Part shown: positions 52,997 to 61,309 of the stretch, one piece after another | Layout: each line of letters starts with the position of its first letter | Position numbering within the stretch: the stretch's first letter is position 1 | Assembly: GCA_016179845.1 (NCBI GenBank) | Contig: JACPCK010000055.1 | Location: 1-61,774, forward strand | Reading direction: 5' to 3' | Origin: Chloroflexota bacterium | GTDB taxonomy: Bacteria; Chloroflexota; Dehalococcoidia; Lucifugimonadales; JACPCK01 | DNA length: 61,774 nucleotides | The notes under the pieces: model-generated | What the model was told of the DNA's origin: nothing | Seen by the model: the letters and a program-made list of their open reading frames with translations, nothing else | Databases searched by the model: none | Position numbers and translations under genes: made by a program

Positions 52997-53470
52997 ATGC
53001 CCGAAGTCGATGCACGCACCCTAGACCTCCACGGCCTGACCTGGACTGAGGCACAGGCCGCCTTCATTGACTTCTACAACAGCGCGGTGCACCTGGCGGG
53101 CGGGAACGCGGGTAGGCTAGACGTGGTGCATGGCTACGGTTCCACTGGCACAGGCGGCGTGCTGCGTACCCGGCTGCGGGGATTCCTAGATAGGCATAAG
53201 TCCTACCTTGAGTTCCAGCCTGGGGAGAATGTAGACGGCAATCGAGGCCACACTATTGTGGTGCCGCTGAAGCCGCTCCCTTCCCTAGGTGACCAGTTGG
53301 TAGAGGAGATTTGGGCCTACTGCGAGCGGCCCCGCGCCCAGAGCAAAATCATCGGCAAGTTCCGCCGGCACGGGGAGATCGAGGTGCTGCGTGCCATCAA
53401 GGTGCTGGAGAAGCAACAGCGATTGCGGGCCTTGACGCACGGCGCGCTAAGGCTGTATCAGGCAGCGTAA
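52997..53470 (+). CDS. Smr domain protein
   Basis: 157 residues. LDLHGLTWTEAQAAFIDFYN is the Smr (MutS2 C-terminal-like) start with the LDLHG motif, and VVHGYGSTGTGGVLRTRLRG is the conserved HGxG loop. Smr domains nick DNA or cleave RNA, including ribosome-rescue endonucleases. The C-terminal 60 residues (IGKFRRHGEIEVLRAIKVLE) look like a small helical DNA- or RNA-binding unit. It is next to the XRE-NYN gene in the same direction. Confidence 0.82.
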   Translation: MPEVDARTLDLHGLTWTEAQAAFIDFYNSAVHLAGGNAGRLDVVHGYGSTGTGGVLRTRLRGFLDRHKSYLEFQPGENVDGNRGHTIVVPLKPLPSLGDQLVEEIWAYCERPRAQSKIIGKFRRHGEIEVLRAIKVLEKQQRLRALTHGALRLYQAA

Positions 53471-53507
53471 CACGGCTTGGCCAGCAGCACTTCCTTCTGT
53501 ACGGAGC

Positions 53508-53655
53508 TCACCTCCTGTTGCCCGTTTGCCCTTGCTCAATAAACCGCTTCGGCAGCTTCTTCCTCAACTCCTCCCAGGCCATGTGGGTGTATATCTGCGT
53601 GGTGCCAATGTCGGCATGGCGCAGCACTTCGCGGTTGTCTTCGTCGCGCTGGCGT
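53508..53655 (-). pseudogene. Tyrosine recombinase (integrase), C-terminal fragment
   Basis: Minus-strand translation gives EVLRHADIGTTQIYTHMAW and LRKKLPKRFI before a stop at 53508. This is the end of a XerC/XerD-type integrase with the nucleophile Tyr in TTQIYTH. Upstream, the frame has no further integrase sequence, so only about 50 residues remain. It marks this patch as formerly mobile. Confidence 0.8.
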
Positions 53656-53884
53656 TAGGGCCCGCGCGCTGACATCGATCCTGCCGATTGCAGGCCAGGT
53701 AGCTTAGGCTGCCTCAAGATTTCCAATACCTGCAGCTCCTCAGATGGGAAACTGATATGCCGAGCTTACGCAAGCCCAAGCGGGGCACGAGCCTGGCTCT
53801 GGCTGCGCTCATCCCTCCGATAGGCTCAGGGCCGGCTGGCTCGTGATGACCCTTCGACAGGCTGTGGCCGAGCGGAGGACCGGG
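53656..53884. other. Intergenic stretch with a repeat piece
   Basis: No gene is supported. CCCTTCGACAGGCTGTGGCC near 53850 resembles the GCTCA/TGAGC interspersed repeat at 30841-30927. Confidence 0.4.
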
Positions 53885-54271
53885 CTAGCCCGTCTTGGGC
53901 TCCACACGGGATGCGCCTACGCCTTCAGCCCAGGCCTGGATGCCCATGTTGAAGGAGACGCCGCCGAGGACCATGACCACGCACTGCAAGGCCTCCAGTA
54001 TCTCCTGCTTGGTAGCGCCCGCCGTGAGGGCCTCCTTCACGTGGAGTTTGATGTGCTCCGCGCCCGCCTGTTTCGCCGCCAGGGCTACTATCTGCAATAG
54101 CTCCTTGGTCTTCCGGTCCAGGGTGCGCTGGCCCGTGTAGGTGTACCTGACAAAGGGGTCATAGAGCTTCACCCACTCGAAGTCCTCGGCCACCATCACC
54201 TTGTGGAAGTCCAGGACGTAGCCCCGGTTCTGGTAAATCCGCTGGATGTAATCCTGCTGCTCCTTGGTCAT
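53885..54271 (-). CDS. Carboxymuconolactone decarboxylase (CMD) family protein
   Basis: 128 residues with the CMD fold pattern: LDRKTKELLQIVALAAKQAGAEHIKLHVKEAL, as read in segments, and GATKQEILEALQCVVMVLGG. The redox CxxC of AhpD-type members is absent (AEHI occupies that place), so a peroxidase role is unlikely; decarboxylase-like or unknown function remains. GGAGG-type site before ATG 54271. Confidence 0.82.
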   Translation of the reverse strand: MTKEQQDYIQRIYQNRGYVLDFHKVMVAEDFEWVKLYDPFVRYTYTGQRTLDRKTKELLQIVALAAKQAGAEHIKLHVKEALTAGATKQEILEALQCVVMVLGGVSFNMGIQAWAEGVGASRVEPKTG

Positions 54272-54305
54272 GAATCCTCCTTTCCTGCATTGGGTAGAGT
54301 GGAGA

Positions 54306-54452
54306 TCATCTCAAAACCCTCACCCCCTGGCCCCCTCTCCCGCCGCGGCAGGAGAGGGGGAAGAATTGATGAACTTGGGGGCACGTCCCCCAAGCCCCTT
54401 GCCAGAGGGGGAAGCCCCCTCTGGACACCCCCCAGGGCGAGCTTTGAGATGA
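54306..54452. repeat. Multi-hairpin GC-rich repeat, copy 3, bounded by inverted repeats
   Basis: Outer arms TCATCTCAAA (54306-54315) and TTTGAGATGA (54443-54452) are perfect inverts. Between them are three perfect hairpins: CCCCCTCTCC/GGAGAGGGGG (54331-54360), CTTGGGGG/CCCCCAAG (54374-54394) and CCAGAGGGGG/CCCCCTCTGG (54402-54424). It is related to the repeats at 4235-4340 and 35895-36035. Confidence 0.65.
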
Positions 54453-54481
54453 CTCCGTGGTTTCCTTTGACGGGCATAGGG

Positions 54482-55462
54482 CTAGAACAGTTTTAGCTGG
54501 GCGGGCAGATTGCCTCTGGAGAGGTGGGTGGCCTTGTATCCCAGGCTGCGAAGGTGCTCCGCCAGGTGGGGAAAGCCGAAGACGGTGTAGACCCGCCTGG
54601 GGCTGACAGCCTTCACGAAGGCCACCAGCTCGGCGAAGTCGGCGTGGTCGCTGAGGGGCAGGGCCTCGTCTACCCGAAAGCGGCTCCTGGCCCACGTCTC
54701 GATGGCCCAGCCGGTAAGAAAGATGAGCCGCCTCCTTTTCAGCTCGTGGAGCTCCTCCCGGGCTGACCCCGGAGGAAAGAGGAGCACCTCGCCATCCCTG
54801 GGACGGCCGTCGTAGGGCCGAAGGGAGCCTCCCTTCGGGAAGGGTACGCCAAGCTCCTGGTAGGCCATGGTGGCCTCGTAAATCTCTGGGGCAAGGGCCG
54901 CCGAGAACCCCTGCTTCAGGAGGTGCCACAGGACCTCCTGGCTCTTCCCCACGCGGTATGCCAGGACCACGGGCACCTTCCCCGCCTCCTGGGCCTGCTT
55001 CAGGGAGGTCTCCAGCTTCGACAGCACCTGCTCCTCAGAAGGCAGTTGAAACCGCGGCGCTCCGAAGGTGGACTCCATGATGAGGGTGTCGCACGGGACT
55101 GTCTGCAAGGGCGCTGCCGTGGGATTGGGCTTCACCTTGAAGTCGCCGGTGTAGACGACCCGCTCGCCGGTGGCCTTGGACGTGAAGAGCAACTGGGCCG
55201 AGCCGAGGCAGTGGCCCGCGGGGTAGAGGGTGATGGTGCCCTGAGGCGTGCTCATAGGCTCGCCGTACTCTAGCTGGATAGCTCCCTTCTTGAGGGGCTG
55301 GCCAACAAGTCGCGCCGTTGCCGGTGTCGAAATCGGCTGGGCGTGAGGGCCCACGTGGTCCTTGTGGGCGTGGGAGATGAAGGCGCTGCCCCGGCGGGCG
55401 CGGCTGTCCATCCAGAGGCCTGCCGCTGGCAGGTAGATCCCCCGCTCGAAGAGCACCTCCAC
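54482..55462 (-). CDS. MBL-fold metallo-hydrolase, DNA exonuclease-like
   Basis: 326 residues. The metallo-beta-lactamase motif is AFISHAHKDHVGPH; YPAGHCLGSAQLLF and YTGDFKV give the next metal ligands, and LPLSDHADF the last. The pattern is close to the ligase-associated exonuclease / SNM1-CPSF-like (beta-CASP-type) MBL proteins, so a nuclease role is likely. No ligase gene is adjacent. It starts at GTG 55462, 11 nt after an MFS gene. Confidence 0.82.
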   Translation of the reverse strand: MEVLFERGIYLPAAGLWMDSRARRGSAFISHAHKDHVGPHAQPISTPATARLVGQPLKKGAIQLEYGEPMSTPQGTITLYPAGHCLGSAQLLFTSKATGERVVYTGDFKVKPNPTAAPLQTVPCDTLIMESTFGAPRFQLPSEEQVLSKLETSLKQAQEAGKVPVVLAYRVGKSQEVLWHLLKQGFSAALAPEIYEATMAYQELGVPFPKGGSLRPYDGRPRDGEVLLFPPGSAREELHELKRRRLIFLTGWAIETWARSRFRVDEALPLSDHADFAELVAFVKAVSPRRVYTVFGFPHLAEHLRSLGYKATHLSRGNLPAQLKLF

Positions 55463-55473
55463 AGGCCATCCCC

Positions 55474-56718
55474 TCAGGTAGTGGCGACAGAGGTGGGCTT
55501 GAAGGAGCCCCGCAGGAAGCCAGGACTCAGGCTAGCGACAAGAGTGAGGAGGAGAATGGCGATGCCTGCACTTACGGCCAGGCCCGCGGAAGGGCCCAGG
55601 GAAGTTATCAGGCTGCCCATGACCAGGGCGCCCATGGGTCCCAGGCTCATGGAGAAAGACATGGCGCCTGAGGCCACCAGGCTGGGTTGGATCACGCCCA
55701 TAGGGGCAAAGATAAAGCCGTGGACGACAAGTATGAATGTCGAAAGGGTGAACCACCGAGATAAGGAAAATAGTATAGTAGCGACGGCCAGGGAGTAGGC
55801 GAACCCAAGCCAGAACAGGGCTGGGCGCGAGATGGTGCCGCGGCTGACCATGAACAGGGCCCCGCTAACGGAACCCAGAGTGCCCACCGCCGTCATGACC
55901 CCCAGCTTGGTGGCGCTGATGTGGAGGACATCTCTGGCAAAGGTAGGCATCATGGAGAGCATGGGAAGGAGGAAGAAGTTAGTTACCATGGCCCCCATGA
56001 CGATGCCCAGGATCATCTTGTTCCGGGACACATAGGCCAGCCCTCGTAGAGTGTCGCCGAAAATGGAGGTGGCCTTTTGTGGCCCCGAGGTCCGCCTCTG
56101 AAGTCTTACAGGGATCAGGAGCAAGAGGGAGCCCAATTGGGCAGCCGTTACTGCAGTCACGGCTATATGAGGACCTGCCACATCGTACAGCACCCCTCCC
56201 ATGAGAGGGCCCAGGCCCCGGCTGGCGTGGCGCCCGAAGGAGTCCAGGGACATGGCGTTGATGATCCCCTCATCGCCCACAATGTCGTGGGTGGCTACTC
56301 GATAGGTAGTGAGGTCCACCATCCGGCCCAGGCTTGCAATGCCGGAGGCTACATAGATATGCCATAGCTGGATCTGCCCCGAGTACATAAGGGATGTCAG
56401 GAACAGCAGGGGAAGGAACTTTATGGTGCCTCCCACTACCAGGAGAGACTTGCGGGGGAAGCGGTCCGAGAGGGCCCCGGCGAATGGGCTGAGAAAGAGC
56501 TGGGCCACCCCCTGGTAGAAGACGAACTGGGCCAGGTTCCAGGGGCTCCCCGTTGTCTCCAGGACATACCATCCCAGGACCAGAGCGCTCATTGTGGAGC
56601 CGAGGTAGTTCATCAGGGCGGAGCCCCAGAGCGGTCGGAAGTCGGGGTTTTTCAGGGCAAGCAGGAGGCGACTTCCCAGGGGCAGCCTCGCAGTCAATAG
56701 GGGAGCCTTGGAGCTCAT
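55474..56718 (-). CDS. MFS transporter, MFS_3 (EntS-like) type
   Basis: 414 residues from ATG 56718, about 12 membrane helices. FRPLWGSALMNYLGSTMSALVLGW is the MFS_3 start, read over residues 20-43, with LSDRFPRKSLLVVGGT as the usual loop between helices 2 and 3. Exporters of small metabolites or siderophores are known in the family. The start is uncertain: TTG 56754 also has a nearby GAGG. Confidence 0.82.
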   Translation of the reverse strand: MSSKAPLLTARLPLGSRLLLALKNPDFRPLWGSALMNYLGSTMSALVLGWYVLETTGSPWNLAQFVFYQGVAQLFLSPFAGALSDRFPRKSLLVVGGTIKFLPLLFLTSLMYSGQIQLWHIYVASGIASLGRMVDLTTYRVATHDIVGDEGIINAMSLDSFGRHASRGLGPLMGGVLYDVAGPHIAVTAVTAAQLGSLLLLIPVRLQRRTSGPQKATSIFGDTLRGLAYVSRNKMILGIVMGAMVTNFFLLPMLSMMPTFARDVLHISATKLGVMTAVGTLGSVSGALFMVSRGTISRPALFWLGFAYSLAVATILFSLSRWFTLSTFILVVHGFIFAPMGVIQPSLVASGAMSFSMSLGPMGALVMGSLITSLGPSAGLAVSAGIAILLLTLVASLSPGFLRGSFKPTSVATT

Positions 56719-56900
56719 GGGGGGGATTCTACGGAAAAGGAGGCGAGTTAACAAGCCTCAGCAAAGAGGATTTGGCTGACCTTAGTTAAGTTTGTTGCGG
56801 TCGCTGTATTCCGCCTGCTCTTGGGCTTCTCGACCTTCAGAGCTAGCCGCCCAGGGCCATCCGATTGTAAAATAGGATGATAGGGGTTCCGGAAAGGGCC

Positions 56901-57572
56901 ATGACAGACTTCTCGAAGAAGCTGCGAGCCAAGGGGGGCCATATCTGGCAGAGGACTCTGGCCCACCCCTTCGTGAGGGGCATCGGCGACGGCTCCTTGC
57001 CTCTGGAGAAGTTCCGCTATTACATGGCGCAGGACTACCTGTTCCTGATAGAATACAGCCGAGTCCTGGCACTGGCCAGCGCCAGGGCGCACAGCCTGGA
57101 GGAGATGGCCTGGTTTGCCCGGCTGCTGGACTCGACCCTCAACGTGGAGATGGGCCTCCACCGGGGCTTCGCTGGAATGTTTGGTATAACGGAGCGGGAG
57201 CTGGAAGCAACTGGCCCATCCCCGTCGACACACGCCTACACCCGGCACCTCCTCCACGCCTGCTATACAGGCTCTATGGGTGAGGCGGCCGCTGCGCTCC
57301 TACCCTGTCAGTGGGGCTACTGTGAGATAGGCCAGGCCCTGGCGAGGAAAGGGGAGCCTTCCCAGCAACCCCTCTACGGCCAGTGGATACGCATGTACGC
57401 CTCGGAGGAGTTTGCCGCCCTGGCCCGCCAGCTTCGGCAGATGGTGGACCGCCTCGGCGATGAAGCCTCACCTTCCGAGCAGGAGAGGATGGCGCAGGCC
57501 TTCCTCACCTCCAGTCGGTACGAGTACCAGTTCTGGGAGGCGGCGTGGAATCTGGAAAACTGGCCTGTGTAG
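56901..57572 (+). CDS. tenA: TenA family thiaminase II-like protein
   Basis: 223 residues. TenA hydrolyses aminopyrimidine breakdown products of thiamine for salvage. The catalytic Cys is in ALLPCQWGYCEIG; YMAQDYLFLIEYSRVL gives the conserved Asp and Tyr; YEYQFWEAAW is the C-terminal Glu region. ATG 56901 has GGAAAGGG upstream; an in-frame ATG at 56877 lies just after a TAAAAT -10-like sequence. No other thiamine genes are near; an ABC exporter follows. Confidence 0.9.
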   Translation: MTDFSKKLRAKGGHIWQRTLAHPFVRGIGDGSLPLEKFRYYMAQDYLFLIEYSRVLALASARAHSLEEMAWFARLLDSTLNVEMGLHRGFAGMFGITERELEATGPSPSTHAYTRHLLHACYTGSMGEAAAALLPCQWGYCEIGQALARKGEPSQQPLYGQWIRMYASEEFAALARQLRQMVDRLGDEASPSEQERMAQAFLTSSRYEYQFWEAAWNLENWPV

Positions 57573-57582
57573 ATTCGATAAG

Positions 57583-58350
57583 ATGAGGGACCGGGAAGAG
57601 ATCATCGTCGTCAAGGGCCTGACCAAGCGCTACGGCCCACTTGTGGCAGTAAACTCCGTGTCCTTCTCTGTCGGGGAGGGGGAGGTGTTCGGCGTTCTGG
57701 GGCCCAACGGGGCGGGCAAGACCACCACCGTGGAGATTCTCGAGGGAATGCGCACGCCGGACTCCGGTACGGCGACGGTAGCTGGCATCGATGTGGTGCG
57801 GGAGGCGGCGAAGGTCAAGGGGATCATCGGCGTTCAGCTTCAGACCTCGGCCTTCTTCGACGGCCTAAACCTGGTGGAGCTGCTGGAGCTATTCGGCACC
57901 CTCTACCGCCGCAAGGTGGTGGGCCGACAGCTCCTGGAGCAGGTGGAGCTGGCCGACAAGGCCAAAGCCAGCTACAAGCATCTCTCCGGCGGCCAGAAGC
58001 AGAGGCTCGCCATTGCTGCCGCCCTGGTGAACAACCCCAGGGTCCTCTTCCTGGACGAGCCTACTACGGGTCTGGACCCCCAGGCCCGCCGGCACATGTG
58101 GGGGCTCATCAGGTCCCTTCAGCAGGAGGGCAAGACCATCCTCCTGACCACCCACTACATGGAAGAGGCGGAGGAGCTGTGCAACCGGGTGGCCATCATG
58201 GACATGGGGCGCGTCATCGCTCTGGATACACCTGCGGCCCTGATCGACCAGCTACTGGCCAAGGGGTTCCGCAACGAGCGACCTCCTCGGCTGGCCAACC
58301 TGGACGATGTCTTCCTGGACCTAACTGGAAAGTCTTTGAGGGAGGACTGA
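57583..58350 (+). CDS. ABC transporter ATP-binding protein
   Basis: 255 residues. Walker A GPNGAGKTTT, signature LSGGQKQR, Walker B VLFLDEPTTGLD and the switch His in LLTTHYMEEAEE are all present. The short form, with a downstream ABC-2 permease, fits drug or antibiotic exporters (DrrA/CcmA-like). It begins 10 nt after tenA. Confidence 0.93.
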   Translation: MRDREEIIVVKGLTKRYGPLVAVNSVSFSVGEGEVFGVLGPNGAGKTTTVEILEGMRTPDSGTATVAGIDVVREAAKVKGIIGVQLQTSAFFDGLNLVELLELFGTLYRRKVVGRQLLEQVELADKAKASYKHLSGGQKQRLAIAAALVNNPRVLFLDEPTTGLDPQARRHMWGLIRSLQQEGKTILLTTHYMEEAEELCNRVAIMDMGRVIALDTPAALIDQLLAKGFRNERPPRLANLDDVFLDLTGKSLRED

Positions 58351-58390
58351 GACGAGCCCCGCCGTATCACTAACCATCGCCGCCCTGAAG

Positions 58391-59425
58391 ATGTACCTCC
58401 GCAACCGGCAGGCCCTCTTCTGGGCCCTGTTCCTGCCCATCATCATCATGGTCATCTTTGGCCTCTTCAACTTCGACTCGGCGCCCAAGGTTAAGATCAG
58501 GGTAGCGGACCAGGCCCGCACCCCCGCTTCGGAGGCCTTCGTCGGGGCCCTCGGCCAATCAGGGATCGTCGAGCTGACCCAAGGCGACCGCGAGGCTGCC
58601 CTAGAGGAGCTGAAGAAGGGCGGGATCGACATGGTCGTGGTGCTGCCTCCCGGCTTTGGCGCCGCGGGCCAGCAGCCTGCCGTCGAGGCGCTGTACCACA
58701 GTGGCCGACCCCAGTCGGCCCGCACGGGGGAGACCGTTGTCAACCGGGTGCTGGATGAGATGGCCTTCCAGGCGGCGGGCGTGGAGAGGCCCTTTAAGTT
58801 AGAGACCAGGCCGGTAGAGGCGAGGAACCTGCGCTACATCGACTTTCTGGTGCCAGGCGTGATAGCCATGGCCATCATGCAGATGGGCATCTTCAGCGTG
58901 GCTTTCGCCCTCATCCAGTTCCGCCAGCAGGGGGTCCTCAGACGGCTGAAGGCTGCACCTATCCGCCCCGGGGATTTCCTGGTCGGCCAAGTGATCACGC
59001 GGCTCCTGATCTCCATCCTACAAACGGCGGCCCTCATCGGCATGGGGGTGGTCTTCTTCGGCGTCCACGTGGAGGGCAGCTACGTGACGCTTATGACGCT
59101 GGCCCTGGTGGGCGGCGCCCTGTTTATAACCATCGGCTTCGTGATCTCCGGCTACATCAGGACGGAGGAGGTGGCAGCGCCGGTCGCCAACGTCGTGGCT
59201 ATGCCGATGATGTTCCTCTCAGGGGTCTTCTTCCCGCGGGATACCCTTCCGGCCTTCCTGCGGACCCTGACGGACTACCTTCCCCTTACCTACCTGGCCG
59301 ATGGCATCCGCGAGGTGGCCCTGGAGGGAGCGGGCTTTGTTCAGGTGTGGGGGGACTTCCTGGGCCTGGGGGTGTGGCTAGTCGTATGCTTCATCCTGGC
59401 GGCGAGAGCGTTCAGGTGGGAGTGA
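58391..59425 (+). CDS. ABC-2 type transporter permease
   Basis: 344 residues from ATG 58391. One N-terminal helix (FWALFLPIIIMVIFGLFNF), an extracellular domain of about 150 residues, then five helices with FRQQGVLRRLKAAPIRPGDFL and FLSGVFFPRDTLPAF, typical of ABC-2 permeases. The ATG may be internal: in-frame sequence upstream (SPAVSLTIAALK) looks like the natural N-terminus, and an ACG codon at 58352 stands 6 nt after GGAGG. See findings. Confidence 0.88.
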   Translation: MYLRNRQALFWALFLPIIIMVIFGLFNFDSAPKVKIRVADQARTPASEAFVGALGQSGIVELTQGDREAALEELKKGGIDMVVVLPPGFGAAGQQPAVEALYHSGRPQSARTGETVVNRVLDEMAFQAAGVERPFKLETRPVEARNLRYIDFLVPGVIAMAIMQMGIFSVAFALIQFRQQGVLRRLKAAPIRPGDFLVGQVITRLLISILQTAALIGMGVVFFGVHVEGSYVTLMTLALVGGALFITIGFVISGYIRTEEVAAPVANVVAMPMMFLSGVFFPRDTLPAFLRTLTDYLPLTYLADGIREVALEGAGFVQVWGDFLGLGVWLVVCFILAARAFRWE

Positions 59426-59569
59426 TAGTTCTCCGCTATAGTGGACAACGTGAGCCAACCTTTATGTTCAGCATTCTCCGCGGCGTTGGAAGATGCTCGA
59501 TAGGCTGCGATGACCGCTGGACTCTCAAAATCCGTGGACCTAAAATTGGGACAGGGCACTTAGAACACC
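59426..59569. other. Short intergenic stretch with a MITE-end-like sequence
   Basis: On the minus strand from 59563, AAGTGCCCTGTCCCAATTTT resembles the CTAGTGTCCTGTCCC end of the 26058-26251 element. It abuts the end of the unknown membrane protein gene. No gene here. Confidence 0.35.
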
Positions 59570-60277
59570 TTACTGCTTAGGCACAACCTGGTGACGGTTG
59601 CCAATAGGATATTCGATAGCTTCAATCGGCATTCCAGGGGCTTCGAACTCTATTACAAATTGACATGTGCTGAGCGTAACGTCCACCGCCCGACCCTCAT
59701 TTCCAGACAATGCTATTTGGTCAGAAGTGTGACTTGTAATTGGCTGAGTAACCCTTAATCTCCCTTCTTCACCTGCTGGAATCCTTGTGCTCCCGTCCTT
59801 TCGGGCATCTTGATTGCATGGAGTCCCCCAAAGCGTGAATCTGCCTTGTACTCGGCGCACAATGATCGAGAATGGGAGCATATTGTAGATTGTAACTATG
59901 ACCTCAATATAGGGTTCACTCTTCCCAACTCCACCCCATATCCAATCTTCGTGGTAAGGGGCAGTTACTTTTATCCGCTTCGACGGATTACTAAGGCAAT
60001 CTTGGAGATAATTGGTTAGCCAATCGGGATACTTTACCACTGGCTGATTTCTTAATCGCGATGGCTGGCGTTCCTTTCTCCAGTGCGCAACCTGTCTCAT
60101 AGCCCATAAAGCACCGCCAATGACAAATAGTACCAGTACCAACAACCAAGGGCCAGCGTAGGTAATCCAACCCCACACAACAGCACCGATGGAGAGGGCG
60201 CCTAACACGACAACCACCCCAGCGGCAATGAGGTTTTGCATGATGCCTTCGATTTGGCTTTTCACCCATTTGCCCAT
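59570..60277 (-). CDS. Hypothetical membrane-anchored protein
   Basis: 235 residues. Two hydrophobic segments at about 13-35 and 40-60 (IAAGVVVVLGALSIGAVVWG and WLLVLVLFVIGGALWAMRQV) are followed by a basic stretch and a soluble, beta-rich domain (VEVIVTIYNMLPFSIIVRRVQ-like). Coding sequence is much lower in GC than the rest of the window, which suggests transfer. No family recognised. Confidence 0.6.
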   Translation of the reverse strand: MGKWVKSQIEGIMQNLIAAGVVVVLGALSIGAVVWGWITYAGPWLLVLVLFVIGGALWAMRQVAHWRKERQPSRLRNQPVVKYPDWLTNYLQDCLSNPSKRIKVTAPYHEDWIWGGVGKSEPYIEVIVTIYNMLPFSIIVRRVQGRFTLWGTPCNQDARKDGSTRIPAGEEGRLRVTQPITSHTSDQIALSGNEGRAVDVTLSTCQFVIEFEAPGMPIEAIEYPIGNRHQVVPKQ

Positions 60278-60514
60278 GCCCCTGAGTCTACCACCCGTCC
60301 GTACAGTACGCTAGAGGATAAGCACGATTTTATATACCGCCAGGTAAACCAGCCACCAACGCTTGTCCCAAATACACACTCGCCAATTACGCAAAGCCTC
60401 TAGCATATGAACAGTCTACCAAAGACTTCTGGCTTGTGGTATATAAGCCCCGAATAATTGATTGACCCAGTGTTGAAACCACTTCATCGCTGTGTAGCAG
60501 ACGTTTATCACTGC
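60278..60514. other. Intergenic AT-rich stretch
   Basis: No gene. Two inverted pairs are present: CTAGAGG (60311-60317) with CCTCTAG (60397-60403), and TTATATACC (60330-60338) with GGTATATAA (60438-60446). Confidence 0.35.
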
Positions 60515-61309
60515 TTACCATTTCTCTGCCCTCACCACCAGGCAGTCCCAGCGGAACCGTAGCTGGCCCTGCTCCTGCCGTATAGCGAAGGCCCCCCTTA
60601 TCGGGGCAGGAGCCTCCAGGAAGTCCTTGCGCAGTTTCGCCGCCTCCTCAGGCGCCACGCCGGTGCGGGCCACCCAGCTATCAGTGAGGGCCGTGCTCGC
60701 CACCTGGAACCCGTGCCTCTCCAGGAGGGCCAGCCACTCGGAGGGCCTCAGGTCGTACACGTGGGTTGGGTCCCGCCGTAGCTCCACATCGTTCATCCAG
60801 CGGGCCGTCTCCGGGTCTTCAGGCGTCACCGTGTCGGCGAGGAGCAGGGTGCCGCCCGGCTCCAGGGCCCGATACCATTCCCGTACGGCAGCCTCCAGGT
60901 CACGGAAGTGATGGGCCGCCGTCCGGCAGGTGACCAGGGGCAGAGAGCCCGGGGCAAAGGGTAGCGCCTCAGCTACGGCCACCGCCAGCCCCACGTTGCC
61001 GACCTTGCGTCTAGCTGCCTCACGCCGGGCCTCCTCCAGCATGCCGGGCGCAGAGTCGGTGGCGAGGACGAGGTCGCAGTAGGGAGCCACGGCAAAGGCT
61101 GTAAAGCCGACGCCGGTGCCCACGTCCACGGCCCACCGGTAGTGTCGGCCTGAGGCGAACTCGGCAAGGACCGCCAGGCTTTCGCCGCTGCGGTGGGCCG
61201 CGCTTACGGAGTAAGCCCCTGCCCTCTGGCCCCAGTCTGCATCCCTACTCAACGGCCCTTCTCCAACACTGGAAGCGACTCCCCTTCGCCGGTGGTCACC
61301 TGACGACAT
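60515..61309 (-). CDS. Class I SAM-dependent methyltransferase
   Basis: 264 residues. VDVGTGVGFTAFAVA is SAM motif I, VLATDSAPGMLEEAR motif II, and TCRTAAHHFRDLEAAVREW with ALEPGGTLLLADTV are later motifs, as in UbiE/COQ5-like enzymes. Substrate unknown. AGGAG lies 5 nt before ATG 61309, and the start overlaps the end of the rhodanese gene by 14 nt, so the two are probably translationally coupled. Confidence 0.88.
   Translation of the reverse strand: MSSGDHRRRGVASSVGEGPLSRDADWGQRAGAYSVSAAHRSGESLAVLAEFASGRHYRWAVDVGTGVGFTAFAVAPYCDLVLATDSAPGMLEEARREAARRKVGNVGLAVAVAEALPFAPGSLPLVTCRTAAHHFRDLEAAVREWYRALEPGGTLLLADTVTPEDPETARWMNDVELRRDPTHVYDLRPSEWLALLERHGFQVASTALTDSWVARTGVAPEEAAKLRKDFLEAPAPIRGAFAIRQEQGQLRFRWDCLVVRAEKW

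Noticed and set aside
53885-54271. AhpD-type peroxidase or selenoprotein
   Set aside because: The CxxC/UxxC site is replaced by other residues and there is no in-frame UGA.
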